A DNA stretch of 17,625 bases from an uncultured Dechloromonas sp. (GCA_937996725.1 CALKUR010000083.1:1-17625); one strand, 5' to 3'; positions 1-6,726 are shown, numbered from the stretch's first letter. Notes: generated by a model from the sequence alone, not told the origin. Numbers and translations: made by a program.

Positions 1-610
1 TGTCGTCCCAGAAAGCGATCAGCTTGCCCAGGCCCAACGTGCCGGCCAGCGAACAGGCTTCGTGCGAGACACCTTCCATCAGGCAGCCGTCGCCCATGAA
101 GGCATAGGTGTAGTGGTTTACGATGGTGTGGCCATCGCGGTTGAATTCAGCAGCTAAGAGTTTTTCGTTGATCGCCATGCCGACGGCGTTGGCGATACCC
201 TGGCCGAGCGGACCAGTCGTGGTTTCAACGCCAGCGGTGTAGCCATATTCCGGGTGGCCCGGGGTACGGCTATGTAGCTGGCGGAATTGTTTGAGGTCTT
301 CGATGGTCAGGTCGTAGCCGCTCAGGTGGAGCAGGGCGTAGAGCAGCATCGAACCGTGGCCGTTGGAAAGTACGAAACGGTCGCGGTTGGGCCAGGCGGG
401 GTTGGCCGGGTTGTGGCTAAGGTGCTGACGCCAGAGAACTTCGGCAATTTCGGCCATGCCGAGCGGCATGCCGGGGTGGCCGGAGTTGGCCTGCTGGACA
501 GCATCCATGGCCAGGGCGCGAATCGCGCCGGTGAGTTCGTTATAGGCCGGCGCGGCAGGTGCGGGGCGGGCAGGACGGGAGGGTGTGTTGGCGGCAGACA
601 GGGAGGACAC
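1..610 (-). CDS. tkt: Transketolase, N-terminal part (cut by window edge)
   Basis: Thiamine-diphosphate enzyme that moves two-carbon ketol units between sugar phosphates in the cytoplasmic pentose phosphate (or Calvin) pathway. About 203 residues are present. Visible family signatures are IRALAMDAVQQANSGHPGMP near residue 35, RDRFVLSNGHGS, TPGHPEYGYTAGVETTTGPL, and the ThDP/Mg-binding stretch YAFMGDGCLMEGVSHEACSL close to the window edge. No ATG lies in frame before the conserved region. I chose the GTG at 610, which gives a Pro/Ala-rich N-terminal extension before the conserved start, and it has no clear Shine-Dalgarno. The frame is open back to a stop near 720, so the start is uncertain. 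It is transcribed in the same direction as the fbp gene upstream of it but separated by 278 bp with its own promoter-like signal. Confidence 0.93.
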   Translation of the reverse strand, partial: MSSLSAANTPSRPARPAPAAPAYNELTGAIRALAMDAVQQANSGHPGMPLGMAEIAEVLWRQHLSHNPANPAWPNRDRFVLSNGHGSMLLYALLHLSGYDLTIEDLKQFRQLHSRTPGHPEYGYTAGVETTTGPLGQGIANAVGMAINEKLLAAEFNRDGHTIVNHYTYAFMGDGCLMEGVSHEACSLAGTLGLGKLIAFWDD

Positions 611-634
611 GACAAAGGCCCGGCAAAAGACGCA

Positions 635-663
635 ATTATCGGCTAAAACGGGCGTGGCTGCAA
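635..663 (-). promoter_or_regulatory. Candidate promoter of tkt
   Basis: On the minus strand TTGCAG (658-663) is followed after exactly 17 bp by GATAAT (635-640). Transcription would begin near 628, giving a leader of roughly 18 nt before the GTG at 610. The -35 is a poor match beyond TTG. The -10 is good and is identical to the one proposed for rpiA. Inference from consensus only. Confidence 0.45.
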
Positions 664-680
664 AGAATCGGGGCAGTTGG

Positions 681-713
681 CTCTCCCAAAAACCAGAAAG
701 TCTTTTGGGGGAG
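681..713. repeat. 11-bp inverted repeat upstream of the tkt promoter
   Basis: CTCTCCCAAAA (681-691) pairs with TTTTGGGGGAG (703-713) across an 11-nt loop, with one G-T pair. No T-run follows on either strand, so it is not a classic intrinsic terminator. It lies about 17 bp upstream of the proposed tkt -35, where an activator would bind. The rest of the 611-888 gap shows only GC-rich short dyads around 845-860 that I could not interpret. Confidence 0.5.
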
Positions 714-888
714 GGCAATTACAGCGGAGAGTTCAGGCGCACCCTGGAATGGCGTTTGGTTGTTGGGTTAAAAACTACAGGTAATTCAAAGCAGTATGCG
801 GGGTCAAGTTTGGCTCGATTTGCGACGCTTTTTGTCGATGAGAGCCGGGCTTGCCCCGCGTGCTGCTAAACCTTGATATAGAGGGATC

Positions 889-1887
889 TCAGCCCTGGTG
901 ATACGACGTAACGCGCTCGACTTCGTTCTTCGAGCCGAGGATGACCGGGACACGCTGGTGCAGAGTTGTCGGTTGCACGTCCAAAATCCGCTCGCGCCCG
1001 GTAGTTGCGGCACCGCCAGCTTGCTCGACCAGCATAGCCATCGGGTTGGCTTCGTACAATAAACGCAACTTACCGCCCTGTTTGGCGACTTTAGCGTCCA
1101 TTGGATACATGAAGACGCCGCCGCGCGACAGGATACGGTGCACGTCGGCGACCATGGAAGCGACCCAGCGCATATTGAAGTCTTCACCGCGTGGCCCCGT
1201 TTTGCCAGCCAGCATTTCGGCGACGTAGCGCTGCACCGGTGCTTCCCAGTGACGCTGGTTCGACATATTGATGGCGAATTCGCGGGTGTCTTCCGGAATC
1301 GACAAGTTTTCCTGCGTCAGGCGGAAGGTACCGATCTCGCGATCCAGCGTGAAGACGTGCACGCCGTGGCCAAACGTTAGCACCAGTTGGGTGTTCGGGC
1401 CGTACACGGCATAACCGGCGGCGACTTGTTTGCAACCCTTTTGCAGGAAGGCATCGCCGTTTTCGAGGTTGGCGCCTTCAGGGGCTTTGAGTACCGAGAA
1501 AATGGTGCCGACTGAGATGTTCACATCAATATTAGAGGAGCCATCGAGCGGATCGAAGACCAACAGGTATTCGCCCTTCGGGTAACGATTCGGAATACAA
1601 AAGGGCAGATCCATTTCTTCCGAGGCCATAGCGGCGAGGTGGCCGCCCCATTCGTTGGCATCGAGCAGAATTTCGTTGGAGATCACATCCAGCTTCTTCT
1701 GGACTTCGCCTTGCACGTTGTCGGTACCGGCGCTGCCCATGGCTTCTCCGAGGTTGCCCTTGCCGATGGCGATGGCAATCGCTTTACAGGCCCGCGCCAC
1801 CACTTCAATCAGTAGGCGCAGATTCGGATCCAGATTGTTGTGCGTGCGTTGCTGTTCGATCAGGAAGCGGGACAGAGGAATGCGCAT
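889..1887 (-). CDS. fbp: Fructose-1,6-bisphosphatase, class I
   Basis: Hydrolyses fructose 1,6-bisphosphate to fructose 6-phosphate, the committed step of gluconeogenesis (and of the Calvin cycle where present). The 332 residues match the usual class I length. Motifs in order are GGHLAAMASEEMD (81-93, metal-binding glutamates 90-91), LVFDPLDGSSNI (109-120, metal/phosphate site), YAVYGPNTQLVLT, then RILSRGGVFMYP and LRLLYEANPMAMLVEQAGG toward the end. The start is set at MRIPLSRFL, which fits the family N-terminus. The frame is open to 1956 but those residues overlap the upstream phosphatase gene and do not look conserved. The gene follows the IMPase-family gene by 23 bp on the same strand, so the two are probably one transcription unit. 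Shine-Dalgarno is weak. Confidence 0.96.
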   Translation of the reverse strand: MRIPLSRFLIEQQRTHNNLDPNLRLLIEVVARACKAIAIAIGKGNLGEAMGSAGTDNVQGEVQKKLDVISNEILLDANEWGGHLAAMASEEMDLPFCIPNRYPKGEYLLVFDPLDGSSNIDVNISVGTIFSVLKAPEGANLENGDAFLQKGCKQVAAGYAVYGPNTQLVLTFGHGVHVFTLDREIGTFRLTQENLSIPEDTREFAINMSNQRHWEAPVQRYVAEMLAGKTGPRGEDFNMRWVASMVADVHRILSRGGVFMYPMDAKVAKQGGKLRLLYEANPMAMLVEQAGGAATTGRERILDVQPTTLHQRVPVILGSKNEVERVTSYHQG

Positions 1888-1910
1888 GATGAAAACCGAG
1901 CCAGTAAATA

Positions 1911-2789
1911 TTAGGTGTGATTGTACATCCGCTGCTCGCGGAGCCATGCCTGCCACTCGGCCCAGACGCCGGGGGCGGCAGCGGTGTAGGCAGTTGGTTG
2001 TAGCCGATCGGTTGCCGCGGTGTCACCGAGTGCCGCGCTGTGACCGCCGGCTTCGGTCAGGATCAGACGGCCTGCGGCGGCATCCCAAGGCATTTGTCCG
2101 CCGTGGATATAGGCTTGGATTTGACCAGAAGCCAACGCGCACCATTCCAGCGTGCTGGCACCGAGGCTGCGCCAACCCCGCCAAGGTGCCGACTGATCGG
2201 AGCTTTGCGTTAAGCCGGAGGGCGAAATGTTGGCGATGGTTTGGCGCAATGCTTGCGGCAGATACGTCATGTCGACACCGACCAGCGAGGCTCGGAGCGC
2301 TCTCTCAGTGATGGGCAAACGGAGTCGTTGGTTGTTGCAAAATGCGCCGCCGCCCAATGAAGCATGCCAGAGGCTATCGAGCGCGGGTGCATAGGTGACA
2401 CCGACCACGGCTTTGCCCTGATGCATGAGCGCGACCGAAATGGCATACCAGGGCAAGCCTGAAACAAAGTTGGTGGTGCCATCAACGGGGTCGGCGATCC
2501 ATAACGGGGTATGGCTTTGATTGGCTTCGGTCCAGAGTGCCGATTGCACATCGGGGGAACTTTCTTCACCGAGCAACGGTGCCGGGTAGATATCTGGTAG
2601 CACCTGCGCTAACGCTTGTTGAACCGCGGTATCGGCCTCGCTTAATAAGCTGCCATCAGCTTTGTGGTCGACACGCAGCGATTGCCAGCGAGGCGATACC
2701 TCCCGAGCGGCAACTTCACGTAGTAGGACGGCCACAGTATCGGCGCAGCTAGACCAGAGTGCGGTATCGGAAATCAGCGGATCAGACAT
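1911..2789 (-). CDS. Inositol monophosphatase family phosphatase
   Basis: A 292-residue Mg-dependent, Li-sensitive-type phosphatase fold. The metal-binding motifs are present: LLGEESSPD (72-80), IADPVDGTTNF (98-108) and MPWDAAAGRLILTEAGG (233-249). KADGSLLSEAD near residue 43 is the conserved segment before the first motif. Substrate cannot be told from sequence: inositol phosphates, sugar bisphosphates, 3'-phosphoadenosine phosphates or histidinol phosphate are all handled by this superfamily. Its position immediately upstream of fbp makes a sugar-phosphate role reasonable, but that is inference. The ATG at 2789 is preferred over the longer frame start at 2888, because the extension would cover the 5' end of divergent rsmE. 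There is no Shine-Dalgarno, and a -10-like box ends 7 nt before the ATG. Confidence 0.88.
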   Translation of the reverse strand: MSDPLISDTALWSSCADTVAVLLREVAAREVSPRWQSLRVDHKADGSLLSEADTAVQQALAQVLPDIYPAPLLGEESSPDVQSALWTEANQSHTPLWIADPVDGTTNFVSGLPWYAISVALMHQGKAVVGVTYAPALDSLWHASLGGGAFCNNQRLRLPITERALRASLVGVDMTYLPQALRQTIANISPSGLTQSSDQSAPWRGWRSLGASTLEWCALASGQIQAYIHGGQMPWDAAAGRLILTEAGGHSAALGDTAATDRLQPTAYTAAAPGVWAEWQAWLREQRMYNHT

Positions 2790-2795
2790 GCGCTC

Positions 2796-2803
2796 TATAA
2801 TAC
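2796..2803. promoter_or_regulatory. Overlapping divergent -10 boxes (phosphatase / rsmE)
   Basis: Only 18 bp separate the two divergent start codons. Within them TATAAT (2796-2801, plus) ends 6 nt before the rsmE ATG at 2808, and TATTAT (2803-2798, minus) ends 7 nt before the phosphatase ATG at 2789. No Shine-Dalgarno is visible for either gene. Transcription from these boxes would begin at or within a base or two of each start codon. No convincing -35 is present on either strand, so the promoter call rests on the -10 only. Confidence 0.45.
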
Positions 2804-2807
2804 AAGC

Positions 2808-3608
2808 ATGGTGATCCCACGGTTCTATGTCCCTCAGCCGCTTATCGTCGGCGAATCTGTGACGCTGCCCGAAGTAGTAGCGAATCACGCTGTACGCGTG
2901 CTGCGATTGCAGGCGGGCGACCCGATGGTGTTGTTTAACGGTGAAGGTGGTAGCTACGCAGGCGTGTTGCAGCCGCAGACAGCGGATGCGCCGGATACGC
3001 AGAAGGCGAAGCGTGAAGGGAAGCAGTCGCGTGCCAGCAAGCAGCTCGCAGTGCAGGTGCTGTTGAATGCATTTGAACCCGATGATCGGGCAAGTCCCTT
3101 GCGCATTAGCCTATGGCAGGGTGTATCTGCTGCCGAGCGTATGGATTTCACCTGGCAGAAATCCGTAGAGCTGGGGGTGCATTGTTGTGTGCCTGTAGAA
3201 ACCCGGCGTTGTGTGACCAAACTGGATGGCGCTCGCGCGGAGAAGCGTCACGCGCATTGGCAGGGCGTGCTTGTGGCGGCTGCCGAGCAGTGCGGCTTAA
3301 ACCGATTGCCCGAACTGATGCCGGTGCAGACCCTCAGCGATGCGTTGAAGGTACCGGCCACAGGCGTTCGTGTCATGCTCGACCCCGATGCGACCGAGAG
3401 CTATCCAGCGTGGCTCGAACGTCAGAAGGGTCTGAACGCGCTGACGATTTTGATCGGGCCGGAGGGTGGCTTCGCGCCGGAAGAAATTGATGCGGCCAAA
3501 GCCGCCGGGTTTCTTTGCTTCCGTTTGGGCCCGCGCGTGTTCAGAACGGAGACAGCTGGGCCGGTGGCGCTTGCGGTAACGCAGGCCATTGCGGGCGATT
3601 TGCGTTGA
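2808..3608 (+). CDS. rsmE: 16S rRNA m3U1498 methyltransferase
   Basis: SPOUT-family enzyme that N3-methylates U1498 of 16S rRNA using S-adenosylmethionine. The N-terminus IPRFYVPQPL and NHAVRVLRLQAGD fits the PUA-like domain. The C-terminal knot carries LIGPEGGFAPEEI and FRLGPRVFRTETAG, the SAM-binding signatures. At 266 residues it is somewhat longer than the familiar ~245; the excess is a basic, Ala/Lys-rich insert at residues 55-79 inside the N-terminal domain. The conserved N-terminus fixes the start at 2808 even though no ribosome-binding site precedes it. argA follows after 45 bp on the same strand. Confidence 0.93.
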   Translation: MVIPRFYVPQPLIVGESVTLPEVVANHAVRVLRLQAGDPMVLFNGEGGSYAGVLQPQTADAPDTQKAKREGKQSRASKQLAVQVLLNAFEPDDRASPLRISLWQGVSAAERMDFTWQKSVELGVHCCVPVETRRCVTKLDGARAEKRHAHWQGVLVAAAEQCGLNRLPELMPVQTLSDALKVPATGVRVMLDPDATESYPAWLERQKGLNALTILIGPEGGFAPEEIDAAKAAGFLCFRLGPRVFRTETAGPVALAVTQAIAGDLR

Positions 3609-3615
3609 TCTGCGG

Positions 3616-3621
3616 TAATAT
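3616..3621 (+). promoter_or_regulatory. Possible -10 box before argA
   Basis: TAATAT in the rsmE-argA gap could support an internal promoter with a leader of about 25 nt. No recognisable -35 lies 16-18 bp upstream (positions 3593-3598 are GC-rich). Read-through from rsmE is equally possible. Confidence 0.2.
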
Positions 3622-3653
3622 TGGCCGCTTGAATTCTGCTGGCGGAGATTGCC

Positions 3654-4961
3654 GTGCCTGATCCGAATTTTGTTGCCTGGTTCCGTTCGGTTGCGCCCTA
3701 TATTAATAGCTTCCGAGGGAAGACCTTTGTCATCGCCGTCGGTGGCAAGGCGATTAGCGGCCCCTTGGCCAAAACCTTTGCCTACGACATTAATCTGCTC
3801 GCCAGCCTGGGCATTCGCCTGGTGGTGGTCCACGGTGCACGCCCACAGATCGAAGAAGAGTTGCGTGACCGTGGTCTGCCTTCACAATTTCACGGCAATT
3901 ACCGGGTGACCGATGCCGATACGCTGGATTGCGTATTGCACGCCGTCGGTAGTGTCTACCTCGAAATCGAGGCGCTGCTCTCGCAAGGTCTGCCGAATAC
4001 CCCGATGGCGGGCAATACCATGCGGGTGATCAGCGGTAATTTCCTGACGGCACGGCCGCTCGGTGTGATCGACGGCGTCGATATGCAATACGCCGGGGTT
4101 GTGCGCAAGGTCGATGTGGAAGGTATGCGCGCGCAGCATTCGCTGGGTAATATTGTGCTGCAGTCCTGCCAGGGGCCGAGTCCGTCAGGCGAGATTTTTA
4201 ACCTCGCCATGGAAGAGGTGGCCGAGGCAGTGGCGATTGCGCTGCGCGCCGACAAGCTGATCTATATTGGTGACACTGCCGGTGCCCTGGAAGAAGACGG
4301 CACGCTGATCGACGAGCTGACGACCGATGCCGCCGACCAATTATTGAAGCGGGGTGACTGGCTGTCGCCGGATATGCGCCGGTTCCTCCCATGCTCCATT
4401 CGTGCCAGCCGGGCAGGCGTGAGCCGGGTTCACCTGGTCGGTTACGATGATGACGGCTCGATGATTCTCGAGCTGTTTACCCACGATGGCGTCGGAACGA
4501 TCGTGACGCGCGATTCGCTGGATCGTTTGCGCGATGCCCGGCCGGACGATATCGCCGGCTTGCTGGCCATCATTGAACCGCTGGAACAGGATGGCACCCT
4601 GGTGCCGCGCCCCAGAGAGCGCATCGAGCAAGAGGTAAGCCAGTTCACGGTTCTGGAACACGATAACGTGATCGTCGGTTGTGCCGCACTCTATATTCTC
4701 GATAGCGAAAATGCCGAACTGGCCTGTCTCGCCGTTGATAACGACCATCGGGAGTGGGGTTATGGCGAACGTCTGATGCAGGTGATTGAAGGACGGGCTA
4801 GGGCGCAGGGCATCCGCCGTCTCTATGTATTGACGACGCGTACCTCGCACTGGTTCATCGAGCGGGGATATCAGCCCGCAGTCGTTGAAGACCTGCCAGA
4901 TCGCAAACGCGAGATGTACAACTATCAGCGCAATTCCAAGGTCTTTGTGAAGGCCCTCTAA
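3654..4961 (+). CDS. argA: N-acetylglutamate synthase (amino-acid N-acetyltransferase)
   Basis: Catalyses acetyl-CoA + L-glutamate to N-acetylglutamate, the first step of arginine biosynthesis. The 435 residues form the classical two-domain enzyme. An amino-acid-kinase-like regulatory domain spans roughly 20-280 (FVIAVGGKAI at 25-34, LVVVHGARPQIEEEL at 56-70, FHGNYRVTDADTL at 79-91). A GNAT acetyltransferase domain follows from about 295 (acetyl-CoA loop HREWGYGERL at 365-374, ending MYNYQRNSKVFVKAL). Start is GTG at 3654 with a GGCGGAG Shine-Dalgarno 6 nt upstream. The kinase-like domain normally mediates arginine feedback inhibition in this family; nothing in the sequence argues against that here. 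It sits between rsmE and yggX with short gaps. Confidence 0.95.
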   Translation: MPDPNFVAWFRSVAPYINSFRGKTFVIAVGGKAISGPLAKTFAYDINLLASLGIRLVVVHGARPQIEEELRDRGLPSQFHGNYRVTDADTLDCVLHAVGSVYLEIEALLSQGLPNTPMAGNTMRVISGNFLTARPLGVIDGVDMQYAGVVRKVDVEGMRAQHSLGNIVLQSCQGPSPSGEIFNLAMEEVAEAVAIALRADKLIYIGDTAGALEEDGTLIDELTTDAADQLLKRGDWLSPDMRRFLPCSIRASRAGVSRVHLVGYDDDGSMILELFTHDGVGTIVTRDSLDRLRDARPDDIAGLLAIIEPLEQDGTLVPRPRERIEQEVSQFTVLEHDNVIVGCAALYILDSENAELACLAVDNDHREWGYGERLMQVIEGRARAQGIRRLYVLTTRTSHWFIERGYQPAVVEDLPDRKREMYNYQRNSKVFVKAL

Positions 4962-4985
4962 TCATGACTCACAGGAAATAACGAT

Positions 4986-5258
4986 ATGGCACGTATGGTT
5001 CAATGCATCAAACTGGGCAAAGAGGCAGAGGGTATGGACTTTGCACCCATGCCGGGTGCGATGGGCAAGAAGCTGTTTGATTCGGTTTCCAAGGAAGCCT
5101 GGCAGCAGTGGGTGAAACTGCAGACGATGATCATTAACGAAAACCGGCTGAATTTGGCCGATGCCCGCCATCGCGAATATCTGCGTGAGCAGTGTGAAAA
5201 GCATTTCTTTGGCGAGGGTGCGGATCAGGTGGAGGGGTTCTCGCCCCCGAAGGCCTGA
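4986..5258 (+). CDS. yggX: Fe(2+)-trafficking / oxidative-damage protection protein YggX
   Basis: Small 90-residue cytoplasmic protein of the YggX family, which is linked to iron handling and protection of Fe-S enzymes against oxidants. The family features are visible: Cys7 in MVQCIKLGKEAEGMDF, PGAMGKKLFDSVSKEAWQQW, and LQTMIINENRLNLADARHR. Length is normal. An AGGA Shine-Dalgarno lies about 9 nt before the ATG, 24 bp after the argA stop. It is the last gene of the rsmE-argA-yggX run, with an intrinsic terminator 25 bp beyond its stop. Confidence 0.95.
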   Translation: MARMVQCIKLGKEAEGMDFAPMPGAMGKKLFDSVSKEAWQQWVKLQTMIINENRLNLADARHREYLREQCEKHFFGEGADQVEGFSPPKA

Positions 5259-5283
5259 TTCAACGCGCTGGGTGACCGGCCGT

Positions 5284-5322
5284 AAAAAAGGGGTCTGGTT
5301 CGCACCAGGCCCCTTTTGTTTT
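5284..5322. terminator. Bidirectional intrinsic terminator (yggX / rpiA)
   Basis: AAAAGGGGTCTGGT (5286-5299) pairs with ACCAGGCCCCTTTT (5304-5317) over a 4-nt loop with a single G-T pair. The stem is followed by GTTTT on the plus strand and by a T-run (complement of 5284-5289) on the minus strand. It lies between two convergent genes and can end both. Confidence 0.92.
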
Positions 5323-5337
5323 GGGTTTAACGGATGG

Positions 5338-6021
5338 TCACGGTCGTCGACTGGTCTTCACACCGTTGGCGGTACCCAGCAGGAGTACATCGGCACCACG
5401 GCGCGCGAACAAGCCATTGGTCACAGTCCCGACGATCTGGTTGAGCGTCGATTCGAAGGCCGCCGGGTCGCTAATCGACAGGCCTGACACGTCGAGAATC
5501 TGATTGCCGTTATCGGTGATGAAGCCTTCGCGTAGTGTCGGCGTGCCGCCAAGTTTGGAGACTGCGCGCGCAACCTGAGCAACGGCCATCGGAATCACTT
5601 CGATCGGCAGTGGAAAGCGACCAAGTGTCCCGACGAGTTTCGAGTCGTCGGCGATACAGATAAATTGGTCGGCGACAGCGGCAATGATTTTTTCTCGGGT
5701 CAGAGCACCGCCACCACCCTTGATCATCGAAAATCCGGAATCGATCTCATCGGCACCGTCGACGTAAATCGGAAGCGACTCGACATCATTCAGATCAAAG
5801 AGCGGGATTCCGATGGCGGTGAGTTTCTCTGCAGTCGCTTTTGAACTGGCGACTGCGCCTCGGATTTTTTCGCGGATCGGCACTAGGGCATCGATGAATA
5901 GATTGGCAGTCGATCCAGTGCCAACCCCCAGAATAGAGCCTTTTGGCAGGTTTGCAGCAACGTAGTCAGCGGCGGCATTGGCAACAGATTTTTTCAGTGC
6001 GGCTTGTTGTTCGGGTGACAT
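5338..6021 (-). CDS. rpiA: Ribose-5-phosphate isomerase A
   Basis: Interconverts ribose 5-phosphate and ribulose 5-phosphate in the non-oxidative pentose phosphate pathway, cytoplasmic. The 227 residues are close to the usual 219-230. Motifs are ILGVGTGSTANLFIDAL (30-46, phosphate loop), YVDGADEID (86-94) and MIKGGGGALTREKI (99-112, catalytic Glu and Lys). I start it at MSPEQQAALKKSV; the frame also opens at a GTG at 6060, but those residues are not family-like and lie at the expected transcription start. The C-terminus reads GVKTSRRP, and a different frame just beyond gives TVTIR then stop, so a late frameshift is conceivable but minor. Stand-alone gene. Confidence 0.95.
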   Translation of the reverse strand: MSPEQQAALKKSVANAAADYVAANLPKGSILGVGTGSTANLFIDALVPIREKIRGAVASSKATAEKLTAIGIPLFDLNDVESLPIYVDGADEIDSGFSMIKGGGGALTREKIIAAVADQFICIADDSKLVGTLGRFPLPIEVIPMAVAQVARAVSKLGGTPTLREGFITDNGNQILDVSGLSISDPAAFESTLNQIVGTVTNGLFARRGADVLLLGTANGVKTSRRP

Positions 6022-6065
6022 GAGGCGATCTCGATGAGCAATAGAGACGATGGAAAACACGGCGT

Positions 6066-6094
6066 ATTATCCGCGGAAATTTTTGTCGTGACAG
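6066..6094 (-). promoter_or_regulatory. Candidate promoter of rpiA
   Basis: CTGTCA (6089-6094) and GATAAT (6066-6071) read on the minus strand with a 17-bp spacer. Transcription would start near 6059, about 38 nt before the rpiA ATG. Four of six -35 bases and five of six -10 bases match sigma-70 consensus. Confidence 0.55.
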
Positions 6095-6177
6095 CATTAG
6101 GTGGTGCTTGTTGAAACGTGTCGACGTTGCACTTACGAAACTGCGTTCGAAGTGTGCACGAACAAAATGTCACACTT

Positions 6178-6195
6178 TCTTCAATTAATTGAAGA
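6178..6195. repeat. 18-bp perfect palindrome upstream of the histone-like gene
   Basis: TCTTCAATTAATTGAAGA is fully self-complementary. It is AT-rich and lies in the 252-bp gap between the divergent rpiA and histone-like genes, upstream of the histone-like promoter. A second, looser dyad GTTCG (6145-6149) / CGAAC (6159-6163) lies about 32 bp further upstream. Both are candidate regulator-binding sites; no regulator gene is nearby. Confidence 0.55.
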
Positions 6196-6211
6196 TTTGC
6201 ACAAAAAAATC

Positions 6212-6240
6212 TTTACACGGTTCGATAAGTGTATAAACTG
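6212..6240 (+). promoter_or_regulatory. Candidate promoter of the histone H1-like gene
   Basis: TTTACA (6212-6217) lies upstream of the AT-rich TATAAACT (6232-6239). Taking TAAACT as the -10 gives a 16-bp spacer; taking TATAAA gives only 14, so the exact pairing is unclear. An A-run (6203-6209) precedes it, as expected of a strong promoter. The leader would be about 30 nt and ends with an AAGGAG Shine-Dalgarno 8 nt before the ATG, the best ribosome-binding site on this side of the window. Confidence 0.45.
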
Positions 6241-6273
6241 TGCTTACCAAATCCCTTCTGGAAGGAGACGTAG

Positions 6274-6639
6274 ATGTCAACAGAAACCACTTCGTTCACG
6301 ACGCTGGCCGCAACGCTGGCTGCAAAAAAACCGGCTGCAAAAAAAGCTGCCGCGAAGAAGCCTGCTGCAAAGAAGAAAGTTGCTGCTAAGAAGCCCGCAG
6401 CGAAGAAGGTAGCCGCTAAGCGCCCAGCCGCTAAGAAGGTTGCTGCAAAGCGCCCAGCTGCTAAGAAGGTTGCCGCTAAGCGCCCAGCCGCCAAGAAGGC
6501 CGCTGCAAAGCGTCCGGCCGCCAAGAAGGTTGCCGCTAAGCGCCCAGCAGTGAAGAAGGTCGTCAAGAAGGTTGCTCCTAAGAAAGTGACCAAGAAGGCC
6601 GTCAAGAAGACTGCAAAGAAAGCTGGTAAGAAGAAGTAA
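6274..6639 (+). CDS. Histone H1-like, Lys/Ala/Pro-repeat DNA-binding protein
   Basis: A 121-residue, extremely basic protein made almost entirely of K, A, P, V and R. After a short N-terminus (MSTETTSFTTLAATLAA) come eight decapeptide units of the type AAK(K/R)PAAKKV, with prolines at residues 20, 30, 41, 51, 61, 71, 81 and 91. A repeat-free lysine-rich tail ends GKKK. No folded domain, cysteine, aromatic core or membrane segment is evident. Proteins of this kind (bacterial H1-like / HctB- and AlgP-like repeats) bind nucleic acid nonspecifically and may compact DNA; that role is inferred from composition. It has a strong Shine-Dalgarno and its own terminator, consistent with high single-gene expression. 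Repeat number probably varies between strains. Confidence 0.9.
   Translation: MSTETTSFTTLAATLAAKKPAAKKAAAKKPAAKKKVAAKKPAAKKVAAKRPAAKKVAAKRPAAKKVAAKRPAAKKAAAKRPAAKKVAAKRPAVKKVVKKVAPKKVTKKAVKKTAKKAGKKK
6322..6561 (+). repeat. 30-bp tandem coding repeats in the histone-like gene
   Basis: The decapeptide periodicity is mirrored at DNA level, for example GCTAAGCGCCCAGCCGCTAA recurring with small changes about every 30 bp between 6411 and 6561. Early units encode KKP and later ones KRP, so the array has two sub-blocks. One extra lysine codon (residue 35) breaks the phase between the second and third units. Confidence 0.85.
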
Positions 6640-6658
6640 TTCTTCGTAGCAGTAGCAA

Positions 6659-6700
6659 CAAACAAAAACCCCCACGTTTCGGCGTGGGGGTTTTTGTTTG
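6659..6700. terminator. Bidirectional intrinsic terminator (histone-like gene / pdh operon)
   Basis: An 18-bp perfect stem pairs 6659-6676 with 6683-6700 across the loop TTTCGG. The GC core is CCCCCACG/CGTGGGGG, flanked by A5 and T5 runs, so it works on both strands. It lies 20 bp after the histone-like stop and 27 bp beyond the lpdA stop. Confidence 0.95.
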
Positions 6701-6726
6701 TGGGTAGTCTACGTGCCAGCGATTCG

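Noticed and set aside
800..865. GC-rich dyads after fbp (CGAC...GTCG and GGGCTTGCCC) considered as a terminator or REP element
   Set aside because: Stems are only 4-5 bp, have no T-run, and there is no second copy in the window to support a repeat family.
1888..1956. N-terminal extension of FBPase (MAGMAPRAADV...)
   Set aside because: It would overlap the end of the upstream phosphatase gene, and the MRIPLSRFL start matches the 332-residue family length.
4964..4981. Mini-ORF MTHRK between argA and yggX, ending 4 nt before the yggX start
   Set aside because: It has no Shine-Dalgarno of its own and simply contains the yggX ribosome-binding site; five codons arise easily by chance.
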